From NCBI GenBank assembly GCA_012728115.1, contig JAAYFS010000052.1, forward strand, positions 34,269 through 98,268: 64,000 nucleotides of DNA. Direction: 5' to 3'. This document shows, in pieces, positions 36,323 to 44,528 of the stretch. Origin of the DNA: Bacillota bacterium. GTDB lineage: Bacteria; Bacillota; Limnochordia; Darwinibacteriales; JAAYFS01. Under the pieces are notes generated by a model. The model was not told where the DNA came from and did not search any database. It saw only the letters and a list, made by a program, of their open reading frames with translations. Every line of letters begins with the position of its first letter. The first letter of the stretch is position 1. Made by a program: the position numbers and the translations under genes.

Positions 36323-37317
36323 TTTACGTCCTCCTGCCAGCGAATAATTGCTGAACCCCAGGTGAGCCCAGCGCCAAATCCCACGGTTAACAAATTATCC
36401 CCATGTTCAACCTTTCCCATTTTAACCAATTCATCTAAAGCGATCGGAATACTCGCTGCTGAGGTATTACCATAGCGATCCACATTCACATAAACACTCT
36501 CATCATCTAAACCTAAGCGTTGGGCGGCTGCTTGAATGATTCGAATATTAGCTTGGTGAGGGATAAACCAACGGATTTGTTCTGGATTTATATTCGCTCT
36601 TTTTAGTACCTCTAGAGTGGATTGTCCCATTATCCGAACCGCGAATTTAAAGACTTCATTTCCAATCATGGTTATGAAATGTTTCTTAGATCGCACAGTC
36701 TCTTCACTAGCAGGCATCCGTGAGCCCCCAGCTTCTAGACACAAAACATTCGCGCCAGACCCATCAGCACCCAAATTGGTAGCTAGAATACCAAATCCTT
36801 CCTCTACCTCACCCAAGACACAGGCTCCCGCACCATCGCCAAACAATACACAAGTAGAACGATCTTCATAGTCCGTTACCTTACTCAAGACATCAGCACC
36901 GATCACCAGGACATGCTTATATCCACCCCGAACCATTTGACAACCTACCTCTAAAGCATACACAAATCCAGAACAGCCTGCGGATAGATCAAAAGCTGCA
37001 GCCTCGCTCGCTCCTAGTCTATCTTGGACAATACAAGCTGTTGAAGGAAAGAGCATATCAGGCGTAATCGTCGCTACCAGAATTAAGTCGATATCTTCAG
37101 GCTTTAGGTTTGCACTTTTTAATGCTTCCACCGCTGCTTTATATGCAAAATCGGACGCAGCCTCGTCTTCTTTAGCTATCCTTCTTTCTTTGATCCCTGT
37201 CCGCGATGTGATCCACTCATCACTGGTTTCTACCATGTCCTCAAGCTGCTTGTTTGTTAACACCACATCTGGAACAGCAGAACCAGTACCGAGTATCCCA
37301 ACACTAATTTGTCTCAA
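36319..37317 (-). CDS. fabH: 3-oxoacyl-[ACP] synthase III (FabH)
   Basis: The protein of about 332 residues initiates fatty acid synthesis from acyl-CoA and malonyl-ACP. Catalytic Cys (about 115) lies in DLSAGCSGFVYAL, His in WFIPHQANIRI and Asn in YGNTSAAS. I choose the TTG at 37317 with GGAAGGTG in front; the GTG at 37326 lies within that ribosome site. It overlaps the plsX end by 14 bases. Confidence 0.95.
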   Translation of the reverse strand: MRQISVGILGTGSAVPDVVLTNKQLEDMVETSDEWITSRTGIKERRIAKEDEAASDFAYKAAVEALKSANLKPEDIDLILVATITPDMLFPSTACIVQDRLGASEAAAFDLSAGCSGFVYALEVGCQMVRGGYKHVLVIGADVLSKVTDYEDRSTCVLFGDGAGACVLGEVEEGFGILATNLGADGSGANVLCLEAGGSRMPASEETVRSKKHFITMIGNEVFKFAVRIMGQSTLEVLKRANINPEQIRWFIPHQANIRIIQAAAQRLGLDDESVYVNVDRYGNTSAASIPIALDELVKMGKVEHGDNLLTVGFGAGLTWGSAIIRWQEDVK

Positions 37318-38305
37318 TCCTGTCACCTTCCATGATCTCTGCTATCGTATTTACTACCTGATTTTCTGTCGCCTCTTTGGCAACTCTAATCGCATTGCGA
37401 ATTGCTTTGGCATTTGAAGAACCGTGAGCAATTATTGCGATTCCCTTTACCCCTAATAAGGGTGCCCCGCCGTATTCGGTATAATCCATTTTCTTCTTAA
37501 TTCTAGTTAGACCAGGCTTGAGAGTTAAGGCGGCCAACTTCGAGGGGATATTTCGTAAAAATTCGGTCTTAAGCATACTAAAGAGCGCTGTTCCCAGCCC
37601 TTCTGCAAATTTCAACACAATATTACCTACAAAACCATCGCATACGACCACATCTACATCGCCAGAAGGGATATCCCGTCCTTCAATATTTCCGATAAAA
37701 TTTATTTGTGATTTACTTAACATCTCGTAAGCTTCTTGAGCTGTTTCATTACCCTTAGTAGGCTCCTCACCGATATTTAAAAGACCAACCTTTGGATTTG
37801 ATTTCCCAAGTACTCTTTCGGCATAAACAGAACCCATCAAGGCAAATTGATATAATTGCTTTGGTCGGCAATCCACATTAGCCCCAACATCTACAACTAA
37901 GGAAACCCCTTTTAGAGTCGGCATTAACGAGGTTATTGCTGGGCGTTCCACACCCTTGATCCGTCCCATCCCAAGTAATGACGCTGCCATGGAGGCCCCT
38001 GTATTACCAGCACTGACCATCGCTTCCGCTTCTTTTTCCCTTACTAATCGAGCTGCTTTTACCAAGGATGAATTTGGTTTACTCCTAACAGCTTCAACAG
38101 GCGCTTCGTCCATTCCGATTTGGTCGGGGGCGTGCACAATTTCGATTCTATCATTTCCCTTTTGATTGGCGATTAACGCGGCAAGCCTCTTTTCATCACC
38201 AACCAATTTGATTGTAATATCATACATTGAAGCAGCTTCCAAAGCACCTTTAACAATTTCCTCTGGGGCGTAATCTCCTCCAAAAGCATCTACCGCTATT
38301 CTCAT
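37304..38305 (-). CDS. plsX: Phosphate acyltransferase PlsX
   Basis: The 333-residue enzyme begins MRIAVDAFGGDYAPEEIVKG, then VSAGNTGASMAASLLGMGRI, VVDVGANVDCRPKQL, and VCDGFVGNIVLKFAEGLG, all typical of PlsX. It makes acyl-phosphate from acyl-ACP for PlsY in phospholipid synthesis. It overlaps the fapR stop by 4 bp, as in Bacillus fapR-plsX-fabD-fabG. Confidence 0.97.
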   Translation of the reverse strand: MRIAVDAFGGDYAPEEIVKGALEAASMYDITIKLVGDEKRLAALIANQKGNDRIEIVHAPDQIGMDEAPVEAVRSKPNSSLVKAARLVREKEAEAMVSAGNTGASMAASLLGMGRIKGVERPAITSLMPTLKGVSLVVDVGANVDCRPKQLYQFALMGSVYAERVLGKSNPKVGLLNIGEEPTKGNETAQEAYEMLSKSQINFIGNIEGRDIPSGDVDVVVCDGFVGNIVLKFAEGLGTALFSMLKTEFLRNIPSKLAALTLKPGLTRIKKKMDYTEYGGAPLLGVKGIAIIAHGSSNAKAIRNAIRVAKEATENQVVNTIAEIMEGDRIETN

Positions 38306-38874
38306 TTTAAAATTTCCTCTCTTTCTGTCATATCAACCACGGTAATATCGCCTCTAAAGACTACACTATCTTTTACCCTAGAAACCACATTTACAACGTA
38401 CCTGTTTGCTACTGCTGACGAAATGGTAGCTCTTGCAATAACACGATCTCCTAATTTTACAGGTTGATAAAAGCGAATATGACAGCTAGCTGTTAGAGCA
38501 AAGTCTGAGTTAATGACAGCAATAGCAAGTGAGTTTGCCTGGGCAAAAAGTATGTGCCCCCTTAAGATATGAGTCCTTTCAAAGACCATATCCTTGGTGA
38601 CAGCAAGAATGGATACTCCGAAACTTCCTAATTCTATTTCCGTAATCTCGCCAATTACCTCGGCACTACGGATCGCTTTAAGTTTTGGATGGACCATAGC
38701 AGCCATATTTTTCGTTCTCTCGCGCAACTCAGGAATATTTAAGGCCATTCGGTCAAGACGAATAGTTGCTACACTCGCCGACAACAGTTCAGCTAGTTGT
38801 CGATCATTTAAGAAAGGATCATCAGCTAGTAATTCCAAGAGCTTTTCTCGTCTCATTTTCCGACTTAAAGTCAA
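38302..38874 (-). CDS. fapR: Fatty acid and phospholipid regulator FapR
   Basis: The protein of about 190 residues has an N-terminal helix-turn-helix (LNDRQLAELLSASVATIRLDR, then IPELRERTKNMA) and a hot-dog effector domain (VIGEITEIELGSFGVSIL, LRGHILFAQANSLAIAVI, LTASCHIRFYQPVKLGDRVIA). It represses fab and pls genes until malonyl-CoA binds. The TTG start at 38874 has GGAGG ten bases upstream; other starts are possible. A FapR operator overlaps its own leader. Confidence 0.95.
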   Translation of the reverse strand: MTLSRKMRREKLLELLADDPFLNDRQLAELLSASVATIRLDRMALNIPELRERTKNMAAMVHPKLKAIRSAEVIGEITEIELGSFGVSILAVTKDMVFERTHILRGHILFAQANSLAIAVINSDFALTASCHIRFYQPVKLGDRVIARATISSAVANRYVVNVVSRVKDSVVFRGDITVVDMTEREEILK

Positions 38875-38891
38875 TTTCCTCCGACCTCCTG

Positions 38892-38908
38892 TTAACACCA
38901 GGTACTAA
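38892..38908 (-). promoter_or_regulatory. FapR operator
   Basis: Minus-strand TTAGTACCTGGTGTTAA is a 17-bp imperfect palindrome close to the known FapR box (TTAGTACCTGATACTAA type). It lies just downstream of the predicted start point of the fapR promoter, as in Bacillus. Confidence 0.85.
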
Positions 38909-38918
38909 TCCTAAAAAT

Positions 38919-38947
38919 AGTATAATGGAAGTCTCCGCCTATGTAAA
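38919..38947 (-). promoter_or_regulatory. SigA-type promoter of the fapR-plsX-fab operon
   Basis: Minus-strand TTTACA and TATACT are 17 bases apart. The FapR operator starts 11 bases downstream of the -10 hexamer, so bound FapR would block initiation. Confidence 0.88.
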
Positions 38948-38949
38948 GG

Positions 38950-38985
38950 GATAAAATGAAAAAGCGAAAGGAATTACCTTTCGCT
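38950..38985 (-). terminator. Rho-independent terminator after rpmF
   Basis: Minus-strand AGCGAAAGG (38985-38977) pairs with CCTTTCGCT (38971-38963), followed by TTTTTCATTTT. It separates yceD-rpmF from the fapR operon. Confidence 0.9.
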
Positions 38986-39015
38986 CGTTAATGAATTGCT
39001 TTATTCTTCTCGCTA

Positions 39016-39213
39016 TTATTCAGCCTTCTTTTCCTTCGCCTCGATAGTTATAACTTGCCTACCGCGATATGTGCCGCAATTCGGACAAACACGGTGTGGA
39101 AGTTTTGGTTCGTGGCATTGTGGGCATTCATGAACTGAAACTCTACCTACCTTTTTAGTCGACCTTCTAGTATTGGTTCTAGTCTTGGACTGTCTCCTCT
39201 TAGGAACTGCCAT
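39016..39213 (-). CDS. rpmF: 50S ribosomal protein L32
   Basis: The 65-residue protein MAVPKRRQSKTRTNTRRS... has the zinc-site cysteines ECPQCHEPKLPHRVCPNCGTYRG, the L32 signature with two CxxC pairs. It follows yceD with a 14-base overlap, the usual pair. Confidence 0.98.
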   Translation of the reverse strand: MAVPKRRQSKTRTNTRRSTKKVGRVSVHECPQCHEPKLPHRVCPNCGTYRGRQVITIEAKEKKAE

Positions 39214-39760
39214 TCTCTTTCCTCCTCTCTTGCTTCTTAAAGAAATCAGCTAGAGGTGCTAAACGAGGATCTGTTTGATTTTCCTCACAAGAACACTGGC
39301 TCTCATTGAGATTGCCACCACAAATCGCACATAACCCTCGACACTCTTCTGAACAAATCACTTGCATCGGAAATGCTAATGTTAATGAATCTGTTAGCAG
39401 GTTTGACAAATCAATTTCATCGTTCTTAATGATCAGACTTTGATCACCTAAGTAATCCTCTTGTTCATTCGAAAACTCTGCTAATTGCTTAGCATCAGCA
39501 AAAAACTGATCTTCAAATGTAAGATCAAAATCTTGCTCAAAGTTTTTTAGGCATCTCGTACATTGCAACAAAGCTCGTCCAGTTAACCTTCCTTCAACCA
39601 AAAAGGCAGCACCAGTGTTGACGATCTTGCCTTCAATATCGATTGGATCCAGAAACTCAGTAACTGGAGGTTCCACCTCTAAGGACTGAACATCGAGAAC
39701 ATCGCTAAATACGATCGATGCGCCTTTTTTGCCCTTAAGCGAACTAATTTTAATGCGCAT
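39200..39760 (-). CDS. yceD: YceD/DUF177 family protein
   Basis: The protein of about 186 residues has the DUF177 pattern: GRALLQCTRCLKNFEQDFDL and LTLAFPMQVICSEECRGLCAICGGNLNESQC, with paired cysteines suggesting a metal site. It always precedes rpmF. In plants and bacteria the family assists 23S rRNA accumulation. The ATG at 39760 follows TGAGGTG; the predicted transcript leader is only about 10 bases. Confidence 0.92.
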   Translation of the reverse strand: MRIKISSLKGKKGASIVFSDVLDVQSLEVEPPVTEFLDPIDIEGKIVNTGAAFLVEGRLTGRALLQCTRCLKNFEQDFDLTFEDQFFADAKQLAEFSNEQEDYLGDQSLIIKNDEIDLSNLLTDSLTLAFPMQVICSEECRGLCAICGGNLNESQCSCEENQTDPRLAPLADFFKKQERRKENGSS

Positions 39761-39776
39761 AGCGTTCACCTCATAA

Positions 39777-39805
39777 ATTATACAAAGATTACCCAAATTA
39801 GTCAA
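39777..39805 (-). promoter_or_regulatory. SigA-type promoter of yceD-rpmF
   Basis: Minus-strand TTGACT and TATAAT are 17 bases apart. The start point falls about 10 bases before the yceD ATG, so the ribosome site is nearly at the 5-prime end. Confidence 0.87.
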
Positions 39806-39828
39806 CTGAAAAAACCACCTAGCGCTTC

Positions 39829-40614
39829 TTAGCCACTCATTAGATTTTGATTTAGCTTGGCTTTTATATCATCAACCCGCATCAATGCTGCTTCACGACC
39901 CGCGTCGATAATTTCTTCGGCTCTATTCAATTGAGTTGGCATTACATCTTTTAAATCTGGGCAAATCGTAATATCCGAAATTTTTGGTCGATATTTAGTA
40001 GATTGACGATCCAAAATATCGATCGTTCTAATGATCACATCTGCTAAATTCGAAGCCTTTCCTCGCAAAGGAGGATAACCAACATCTACTTCAATCAGAA
40101 AATCTGCCCCCAGATTACGTGCTACCGTCCCTGGTACTCTATTAACAATTGCACCATCAACTAACATCCGACCATGATATTCAACTGGTACGAACACTCC
40201 TGGAATTGATAAACTTGCTCTGATTCCATCGGCAACTGAACCACTATCGATCACAACTTCTTCACCATTATTGATATCAGCTGCCACCACCGCCAGTTTG
40301 AAAGGTAAATCTTCAAATTGCTGATTCTTAGTAAGGATCTTCAGTATCTGGTAGATCCGTTCTGATGAGACCAAGCCCAGTCTTGGCAAAGTTATTCGAA
40401 CTAGATCATCCCAATTTAGTTCAATAGCCATTCGTTTAAGCATTGATAACTCTGCCCCGCTGGCATACAGACCGCCTACCACCGCGCCCATGCTAGTGCC
40501 AGTAATAATATCAAATTGGATCCCATGTTCTAATAGAACTTCTAAGACTCCGATGTGAGCCAACCCTCGTGCTGCTCCCGCGCCAAGAGCTATACCAACT
40601 TTTCTACTCTGCAA
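39829..40614 (-). CDS. Patatin-like phospholipase/esterase (RssA/YlbK type)
   Basis: The 261-residue protein has the glycine-rich oxyanion loop LGAGAARGLAHIGVLEVL, the nucleophile elbow GTSMGAVVGG and the catalytic Asp in VDGAIVNRVP. These form the Ser-Asp dyad of patatin-like hydrolases. Homologues (YlbK, RssA, NTE-like) are cytoplasmic and of unknown physiological substrate. It is divergent from ylbJ; both neighbours are in the ylb region of Bacillus. Confidence 0.9.
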   Translation of the reverse strand: MQSRKVGIALGAGAARGLAHIGVLEVLLEHGIQFDIITGTSMGAVVGGLYASGAELSMLKRMAIELNWDDLVRITLPRLGLVSSERIYQILKILTKNQQFEDLPFKLAVVAADINNGEEVVIDSGSVADGIRASLSIPGVFVPVEYHGRMLVDGAIVNRVPGTVARNLGADFLIEVDVGYPPLRGKASNLADVIIRTIDILDRQSTKYRPKISDITICPDLKDVMPTQLNRAEEIIDAGREAALMRVDDIKAKLNQNLMSG

Positions 40615-40702
40615 GCAAAGCCCTCCTAAGATACTCCACTAGCATATTCATCTGGACACGTAAATATATATGGTATTGACATGTTGCTGGGAGGAAAAAG
40701 AC

Positions 40703-41917
40703 ATGCATACAAAAAAACATCATTTAATAACTTATCTTTCGGCTTTTACCGCTCTAATTCTGGCTATCGCCATAATTCGATATCCGCAAGAAGCATTTGA
40801 TGCTTCGTTATACGGTTTACGATTATGGTTGGATATTGTTCTTCCAGCATTACTCCCTTTCTTTGCGATGGCGGATATCCTAATGGGACTTGGAGTAGTT
40901 CATTTTATCGGCATCTTGCTCGAACCCATTATGAACCCACTATTTAAAATCCCTGGCGTTGGTGCCTTTAGTTTTGCAATGGGATTGGCTTCAGGTTATC
41001 CGATCGGTGCCAAAATTACTGGAAGATTACGGAGACAAAATATGATTTCCCAAATCGAAGCGGAACGGCTCGTGTGTCTTGCTCATACCGCAGGCCCATT
41101 ATTCATGGCTGGTGCGGTTGCGGTTGGAATGTTTAATATGCCAGAACTGGCTCTGCCAATCGCTCTTTCCCATTATTTAGCGGTGATTCTAGTAGGTTTT
41201 ATTATGCGTTTTCACCGTGGTCCAGAGGAAAAAGTCCAGAAAAACGAACGCAATTATGCCTCCCGAGCTCTCCGTGAACTTGTTCAAGCTAGAGCTGCTG
41301 ACGGAAGACCTTTCGGGCAATTGTTTAGCGATGCCGTTCGCGAAACATTTGCTTCGATGCTTTTTGTTGGGGGTTGCGTAATGATTTTCTCTGTTCTTAT
41401 TAGGATTCTCCAAGTTTCTGGGATTATCAATATTATTGGAAGCGTAGTTGCCTTAATTCTGAAACCGTTCAACGTCTCACCAGCAATGGTTAATGCTTTT
41501 TCCTCGGGTATTTTTGAAATAACAATAGGTGCTCAAGCTGCTAGCGCAGCCGAAGCACCGTTGTTTCAAAAAGTATTTGCAGCTAGTGCTATTATTGCCT
41601 GGAGTGGTTTTTCGGTTCATACCCAAGTTGCAGCTATGCTCCATGGTACCGATATTAGGTTATGGCCCTACTTTCTTGCTAGAGCCTTGCATTCATTCTT
41701 TGCCGCGGTCTTTACGATTATTCTCCTCAATCCATTGATGAAGGTGGTAAAGGTTTCCACAGAATCCGTTTGGCTCAAACCCACGTTCTTGGGTATACTT
41801 ACTACATCCACCAAATGGTGCATCGCTATTCTAGCAATATTACTGCTCATTGGAATAGTTGTAACCTTAACGCAACGAGTTATTGTTTTTTGGGTTACTA
41901 CAAGAAAGAAAAATTAA
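40703..41917 (+). CDS. ylbJ: Sporulation integral membrane protein YlbJ
   Basis: The protein of about 404 residues has roughly nine or ten hydrophobic segments and the family motifs LVVLP-like WLDIVLPALLPFFAMADI, GLASGYPIGAKITGRLR, CLAHTAGPLFM and SAIIAWSGFSVHTQVA. YlbJ is needed for spore formation and resistance, under the mother-cell factor SigE in Bacillus. I use the ATG at 40703 with GGGAGG in front. I could not find a convincing SigE promoter. Its end faces the next gene across only 10 bases. Confidence 0.92.
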   Translation: MHTKKHHLITYLSAFTALILAIAIIRYPQEAFDASLYGLRLWLDIVLPALLPFFAMADILMGLGVVHFIGILLEPIMNPLFKIPGVGAFSFAMGLASGYPIGAKITGRLRRQNMISQIEAERLVCLAHTAGPLFMAGAVAVGMFNMPELALPIALSHYLAVILVGFIMRFHRGPEEKVQKNERNYASRALRELVQARAADGRPFGQLFSDAVRETFASMLFVGGCVMIFSVLIRILQVSGIINIIGSVVALILKPFNVSPAMVNAFSSGIFEITIGAQAASAAEAPLFQKVFAASAIIAWSGFSVHTQVAAMLHGTDIRLWPYFLARALHSFFAAVFTIILLNPLMKVVKVSTESVWLKPTFLGILTTSTKWCIAILAILLLIGIVVTLTQRVIVFWVTTRKKN

Positions 41918-41927
41918 TAAAAGACCT

Positions 41928-42377
41928 CTAAGCACCTAATTCTTCTTTACCTTTTAATACCACCGATAAAGTCTTTTCCAATGCCCCTTCTAACTTAGAA
42001 AGCACATCACGTGCATATTCTTGGGCACCTTCTTCTAATTCCCTTGCTCTTCGGTTAGCTTCATCTAAAATTCGTTTTGCTTCTAATTGTGCTTGCCTAG
42101 TGATTTCACTTTCGCTAACCAACTTAGCAGCATATTCTTCCGCTTGACTGATCATCCGCTCGGCTTTTTGCTGCCCTTCGGAAATAACTCTTTCCTTTTC
42201 GGTAGATACCATTTCAGCACGCTTAACTTCCTCAGGAATAGAATTGCGGATCTTGTCAATCAATTCCAATACATCGTCGGAATCTAGAATAACTCGTCCT
42301 GTGAGTGGAATTTCAGGAGCCCTTTCGATCATTTCCTCTAATCTATCCAAAAGAATGACTAGATTAATCCGTTTCAC
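41928..42377 (-). CDS. Coiled-coil protein downstream of coaD (clostridial "ATPase"-like)
   Basis: The protein of about 149 residues starts at a GTG (KRINLVILLDRLEEMIERAP) after AAGGTGG and overlaps the coaD stop. The rest is a long Glu/Arg/Ala-rich coiled coil (AERMISQAEEYAAKLVSESE, ...RARELEEGAQEYARDV), similar to V-ATPase E or DivIVA-like helices. In clostridia this coaD-linked gene is often labelled ATPase without evidence. Function unknown; a cytoskeletal or division-scaffold role is a guess. Confidence 0.75.
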   Translation of the reverse strand: MKRINLVILLDRLEEMIERAPEIPLTGRVILDSDDVLELIDKIRNSIPEEVKRAEMVSTEKERVISEGQQKAERMISQAEEYAAKLVSESEITRQAQLEAKRILDEANRRARELEEGAQEYARDVLSKLEGALEKTLSVVLKGKEELGA

Positions 42378-42870
42378 GTTTTCCACCTTCCTGTAGACCA
42401 TATTTCTCAAATAATCGGTTAGCAACTTCTCTACTAACCCACCGCGATACATCCCCACCGAGGCTAGCAACTTCCTTGATAGCCGACGAACTAATAAATG
42501 AATATTCGCTACTAGTCATCATAAAGATTGTTTCTACTTCTGGAGCCAAATTGCGATTCATCGATGCTAATTTGAACTCAAACTCAAAATCCGTAACCGC
42601 CCTTAAGCCCCGCACTATCGCAATAGCATTTTTCATTTTCGCATACTCCACAACTAAACCGTCAAAGCTTTCTACGCTGACATTCTCTAATGAAGCAACT
42701 TCATGTCTTAAGAGCTCAACTCGTTCTTCAACGGAAAAGAGAGGGGTTTTACTTGGATTGTTTTGAACCGTTACATAAACATGATCGAAGATTTTTGCTG
42801 CTCGTGTTATTATGTCCAAATGGCCTTTAGTAACTGGATCAAATGTTCCTGGACATACACTACTTCTCAC
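42364..42870 (-). CDS. coaD: Phosphopantetheine adenylyltransferase (CoaD)
   Basis: The protein of about 168 residues has SVCPGTFDPVTKGHLDIITRAAKIF (with the TxGH nucleotide motif), NPSKTPLFSVEERVELL, IVRGLRAVTDFEFEF and FISSSAIKEVASLGG. It makes dephospho-CoA, feeding ACP and fatty acid synthesis. The GTG start at 42870 is preceded by GGAGGGA and overlaps the rsmD stop. Confidence 0.97.
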   Translation of the reverse strand: MRSSVCPGTFDPVTKGHLDIITRAAKIFDHVYVTVQNNPSKTPLFSVEERVELLRHEVASLENVSVESFDGLVVEYAKMKNAIAIVRGLRAVTDFEFEFKLASMNRNLAPEVETIFMMTSSEYSFISSSAIKEVASLGGDVSRWVSREVANRLFEKYGLQEGGKRETD

Positions 42871-43423
42871 AAGATCCCTCCTCAAATTTATAGAAAGCCA
42901 GCACCGTAGTACCATAATTGGCTAAACGTACTCGAGTGAGTTTCGACACAGATTCTGGAATATCCTCTTTTTTTCCACATTCTGCTACAACAATTCCGTC
43001 TATTGCTAACAATGAGTTTTCACAGATTGCCCTCAGAACTGGTGCAATTAAGCCTCTCTCATACGGAGGATCAAGAAAAATTATATCAAAGACTTCTTGC
43101 TTCATTCTCAAGAGCTTAAGTGCTTTAAGAACATCGTTTTGATATACTTCTCCAACTAAATTAGCCGCTTTTAAGTTCTCTTTTATGATTGCAACACAAC
43201 GTGGATTCTGTTCAATAAATACAACTTTTTCTGCCTCACGGCTTAAAGCTTCGATACCGATGCCGCCATTGCCAGCAAAAAGATCTAAAAACGAACATCC
43301 TTCCAGATGCGAACTGAGGATATTAAATAGTGCTTCCTTTACTCGATCAGTTGTCGGACGCGTATTGCTTCCAGGTAGACTTTTTAGTTTTTTACCGCGT
43401 GCTTTTCCTGAAATTATCCGCAT
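42860..43423 (-). CDS. rsmD: 16S rRNA (guanine-966-N2)-methyltransferase RsmD
   Basis: The protein of about 187 residues has IISGKARGKKLKSLPGSNTRPT, the SAM-binding region FLDLFAGNGGIGIEALSR, and the catalytic DPPY motif (IIFLDPPYERG). It precedes coaD as in most Gram-positive bacteria. The ATG at 43423 is preceded by AAGGGGG. Confidence 0.95.
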   Translation of the reverse strand: MRIISGKARGKKLKSLPGSNTRPTTDRVKEALFNILSSHLEGCSFLDLFAGNGGIGIEALSREAEKVVFIEQNPRCVAIIKENLKAANLVGEVYQNDVLKALKLLRMKQEVFDIIFLDPPYERGLIAPVLRAICENSLLAIDGIVVAECGKKEDIPESVSKLTRVRLANYGTTVLAFYKFEEGSCEK

Positions 43424-43445
43424 CTCCACTCCCCCTTTTGCTGGA

Positions 43446-43652
43446 TATAATTACCATGAACCTGGATGAATATTCTCTGGGGTAATTACCACATACTAGA
43501 AACCGAAGAGATTAACCCTCCCCAGAATAAAGGAAGATGAGGCACCGCAACGCCTTTCTTCCTCCGGTTTCTCCTCTCCCAAAGCAACGAACCAATTGGT
43601 ATTGTTGCTTTACTAACAAAGAGCCCTTGAGGTTGTCCCCAAGGGCTTTTTG
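43446..43652 (+). ncRNA. Candidate structured RNA with predicted pseudoknot, between rsmD and degV
   Basis: The 220-base gap has no plausible gene but dense pairing. TATAAT lies at 43446-43451 on the plus strand, though the -35 is weak. Stem A pairs 43472-43482 with 43520-43528 (CTGGGG/CCCCAG core, one bulge). Stem B pairs 43498-43505 with 43565-43572 (AGAAACCG/CGGTTTCT). These interleave, making a pseudoknot. A hairpin lies inside (43531-43537 with 43557-43563, then AGGC/GCCT), followed by 43581-43588 with 43604-43611 and a terminator at 43622-43652. I do not recognise a known family. The minus strand could form the same stems, but the T-run favours plus. Confidence 0.5.
43622..43652 (+). 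terminator. Terminator of the candidate RNA, also facing degV
   Basis: AGCCCTTG (43622-43629) pairs with CAAGGGCT (43640-43647) followed by TTTTGTT on the plus strand. On the minus strand it lies just after the degV stop with an imperfect T-run, so it may act in both directions. Confidence 0.8.
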
Positions 43653-44507
43653 TTATTCGATCGGATGGAACAACAAAGCTATCGTCCCAGGACCAACATG
43701 AACGCCAATTGTAGGTCCAATATAGTCAATATATAAATCATGAATATCGATATCTTGTTTAAGAAGCTCGGCAAAACGTTGGGCTTCTTCAAGGCAATCT
43801 GCATGAGTAAGACCGATGCGTAACTTCTTGCCTCCGTGATCCTCCTGATATTGTCTGATTGATTCACGTATTTTCTTTAGGGCTTTAGCTTTACCTCTTA
43901 CCTTTTCAACTGGAGCAACTACGCCATCATCCAAAGTAAGAATTGGCTTAATATTTAAAAGCGTTCCTACCACGGCTTGCGCTTTCCCAATACGTCCGTT
44001 TCGGCGCAAAAAATCAAGTGTGTCAACAACGAAATATACACCGAGATTATCAATTACTTTCTGAGCTTGAGCAAGCGCTTCTTCTTTAGAGGCACCGTTT
44101 TGAACTGCTTCAGCAGCTGCCAATGCTACAAATCCAATCCCAATCGATGCTAATTTAGAATCCACAACGGTAACCGAAATGTCACTAACCATTGTCGAAG
44201 CCAAGACAGCTGATTGGTAAGTACCACTAAGCTTGCTACTTAAATGTACAGAAATTATCTCATCACCTGGTTCAGCGATTTCTTCATACAGTTTGACAAA
44301 GTCCGCAGGTGAAGGTTGACACGTACTTGGGAGCCTATCCCCATTCTTCAACTCAGAATAAAATCTCTCTGTGGGCATGTCGACTCCGTCAACGTATACA
44401 TCATCACCAAATTGAATACTCAAAGGCACGATGGAAATATTATATTTTTCTCTAATCTCTTTTGGTAAATCGCTCCCGCTGTCTGACACAACGTGAATTC
44501 TACCCAT
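43653..44507 (-). CDS. DegV-family fatty-acid-binding protein (FakB-like)
   Basis: The 284-residue protein has HVVSDSGSDLPKEIREKYNI, VPLSIQFGDDVYVDG, TCQPSPADFVKLY and ISVHLSSKLSGTYQSAV, the DegV fold that holds one fatty acid. It directly follows the DhaL-domain gene that is FakA-like. Together such proteins phosphorylate exogenous fatty acids to acyl-phosphate, which PlsX/PlsY use; plsX is also in this window. Confidence 0.92.
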   Translation of the reverse strand: MGRIHVVSDSGSDLPKEIREKYNISIVPLSIQFGDDVYVDGVDMPTERFYSELKNGDRLPSTCQPSPADFVKLYEEIAEPGDEIISVHLSSKLSGTYQSAVLASTMVSDISVTVVDSKLASIGIGFVALAAAEAVQNGASKEEALAQAQKVIDNLGVYFVVDTLDFLRRNGRIGKAQAVVGTLLNIKPILTLDDGVVAPVEKVRGKAKALKKIRESIRQYQEDHGGKKLRIGLTHADCLEEAQRFAELLKQDIDIHDLYIDYIGPTIGVHVGPGTIALLFHPIE

Positions 44508-44528
44508 TATCTCACCTCGTTTAAGTAG

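Noticed and set aside
40630..40700. SigE-type promoter before ylbJ
   Set aside because: CATATT is present but no acceptable CATACA-type -10 lies at the right distance.
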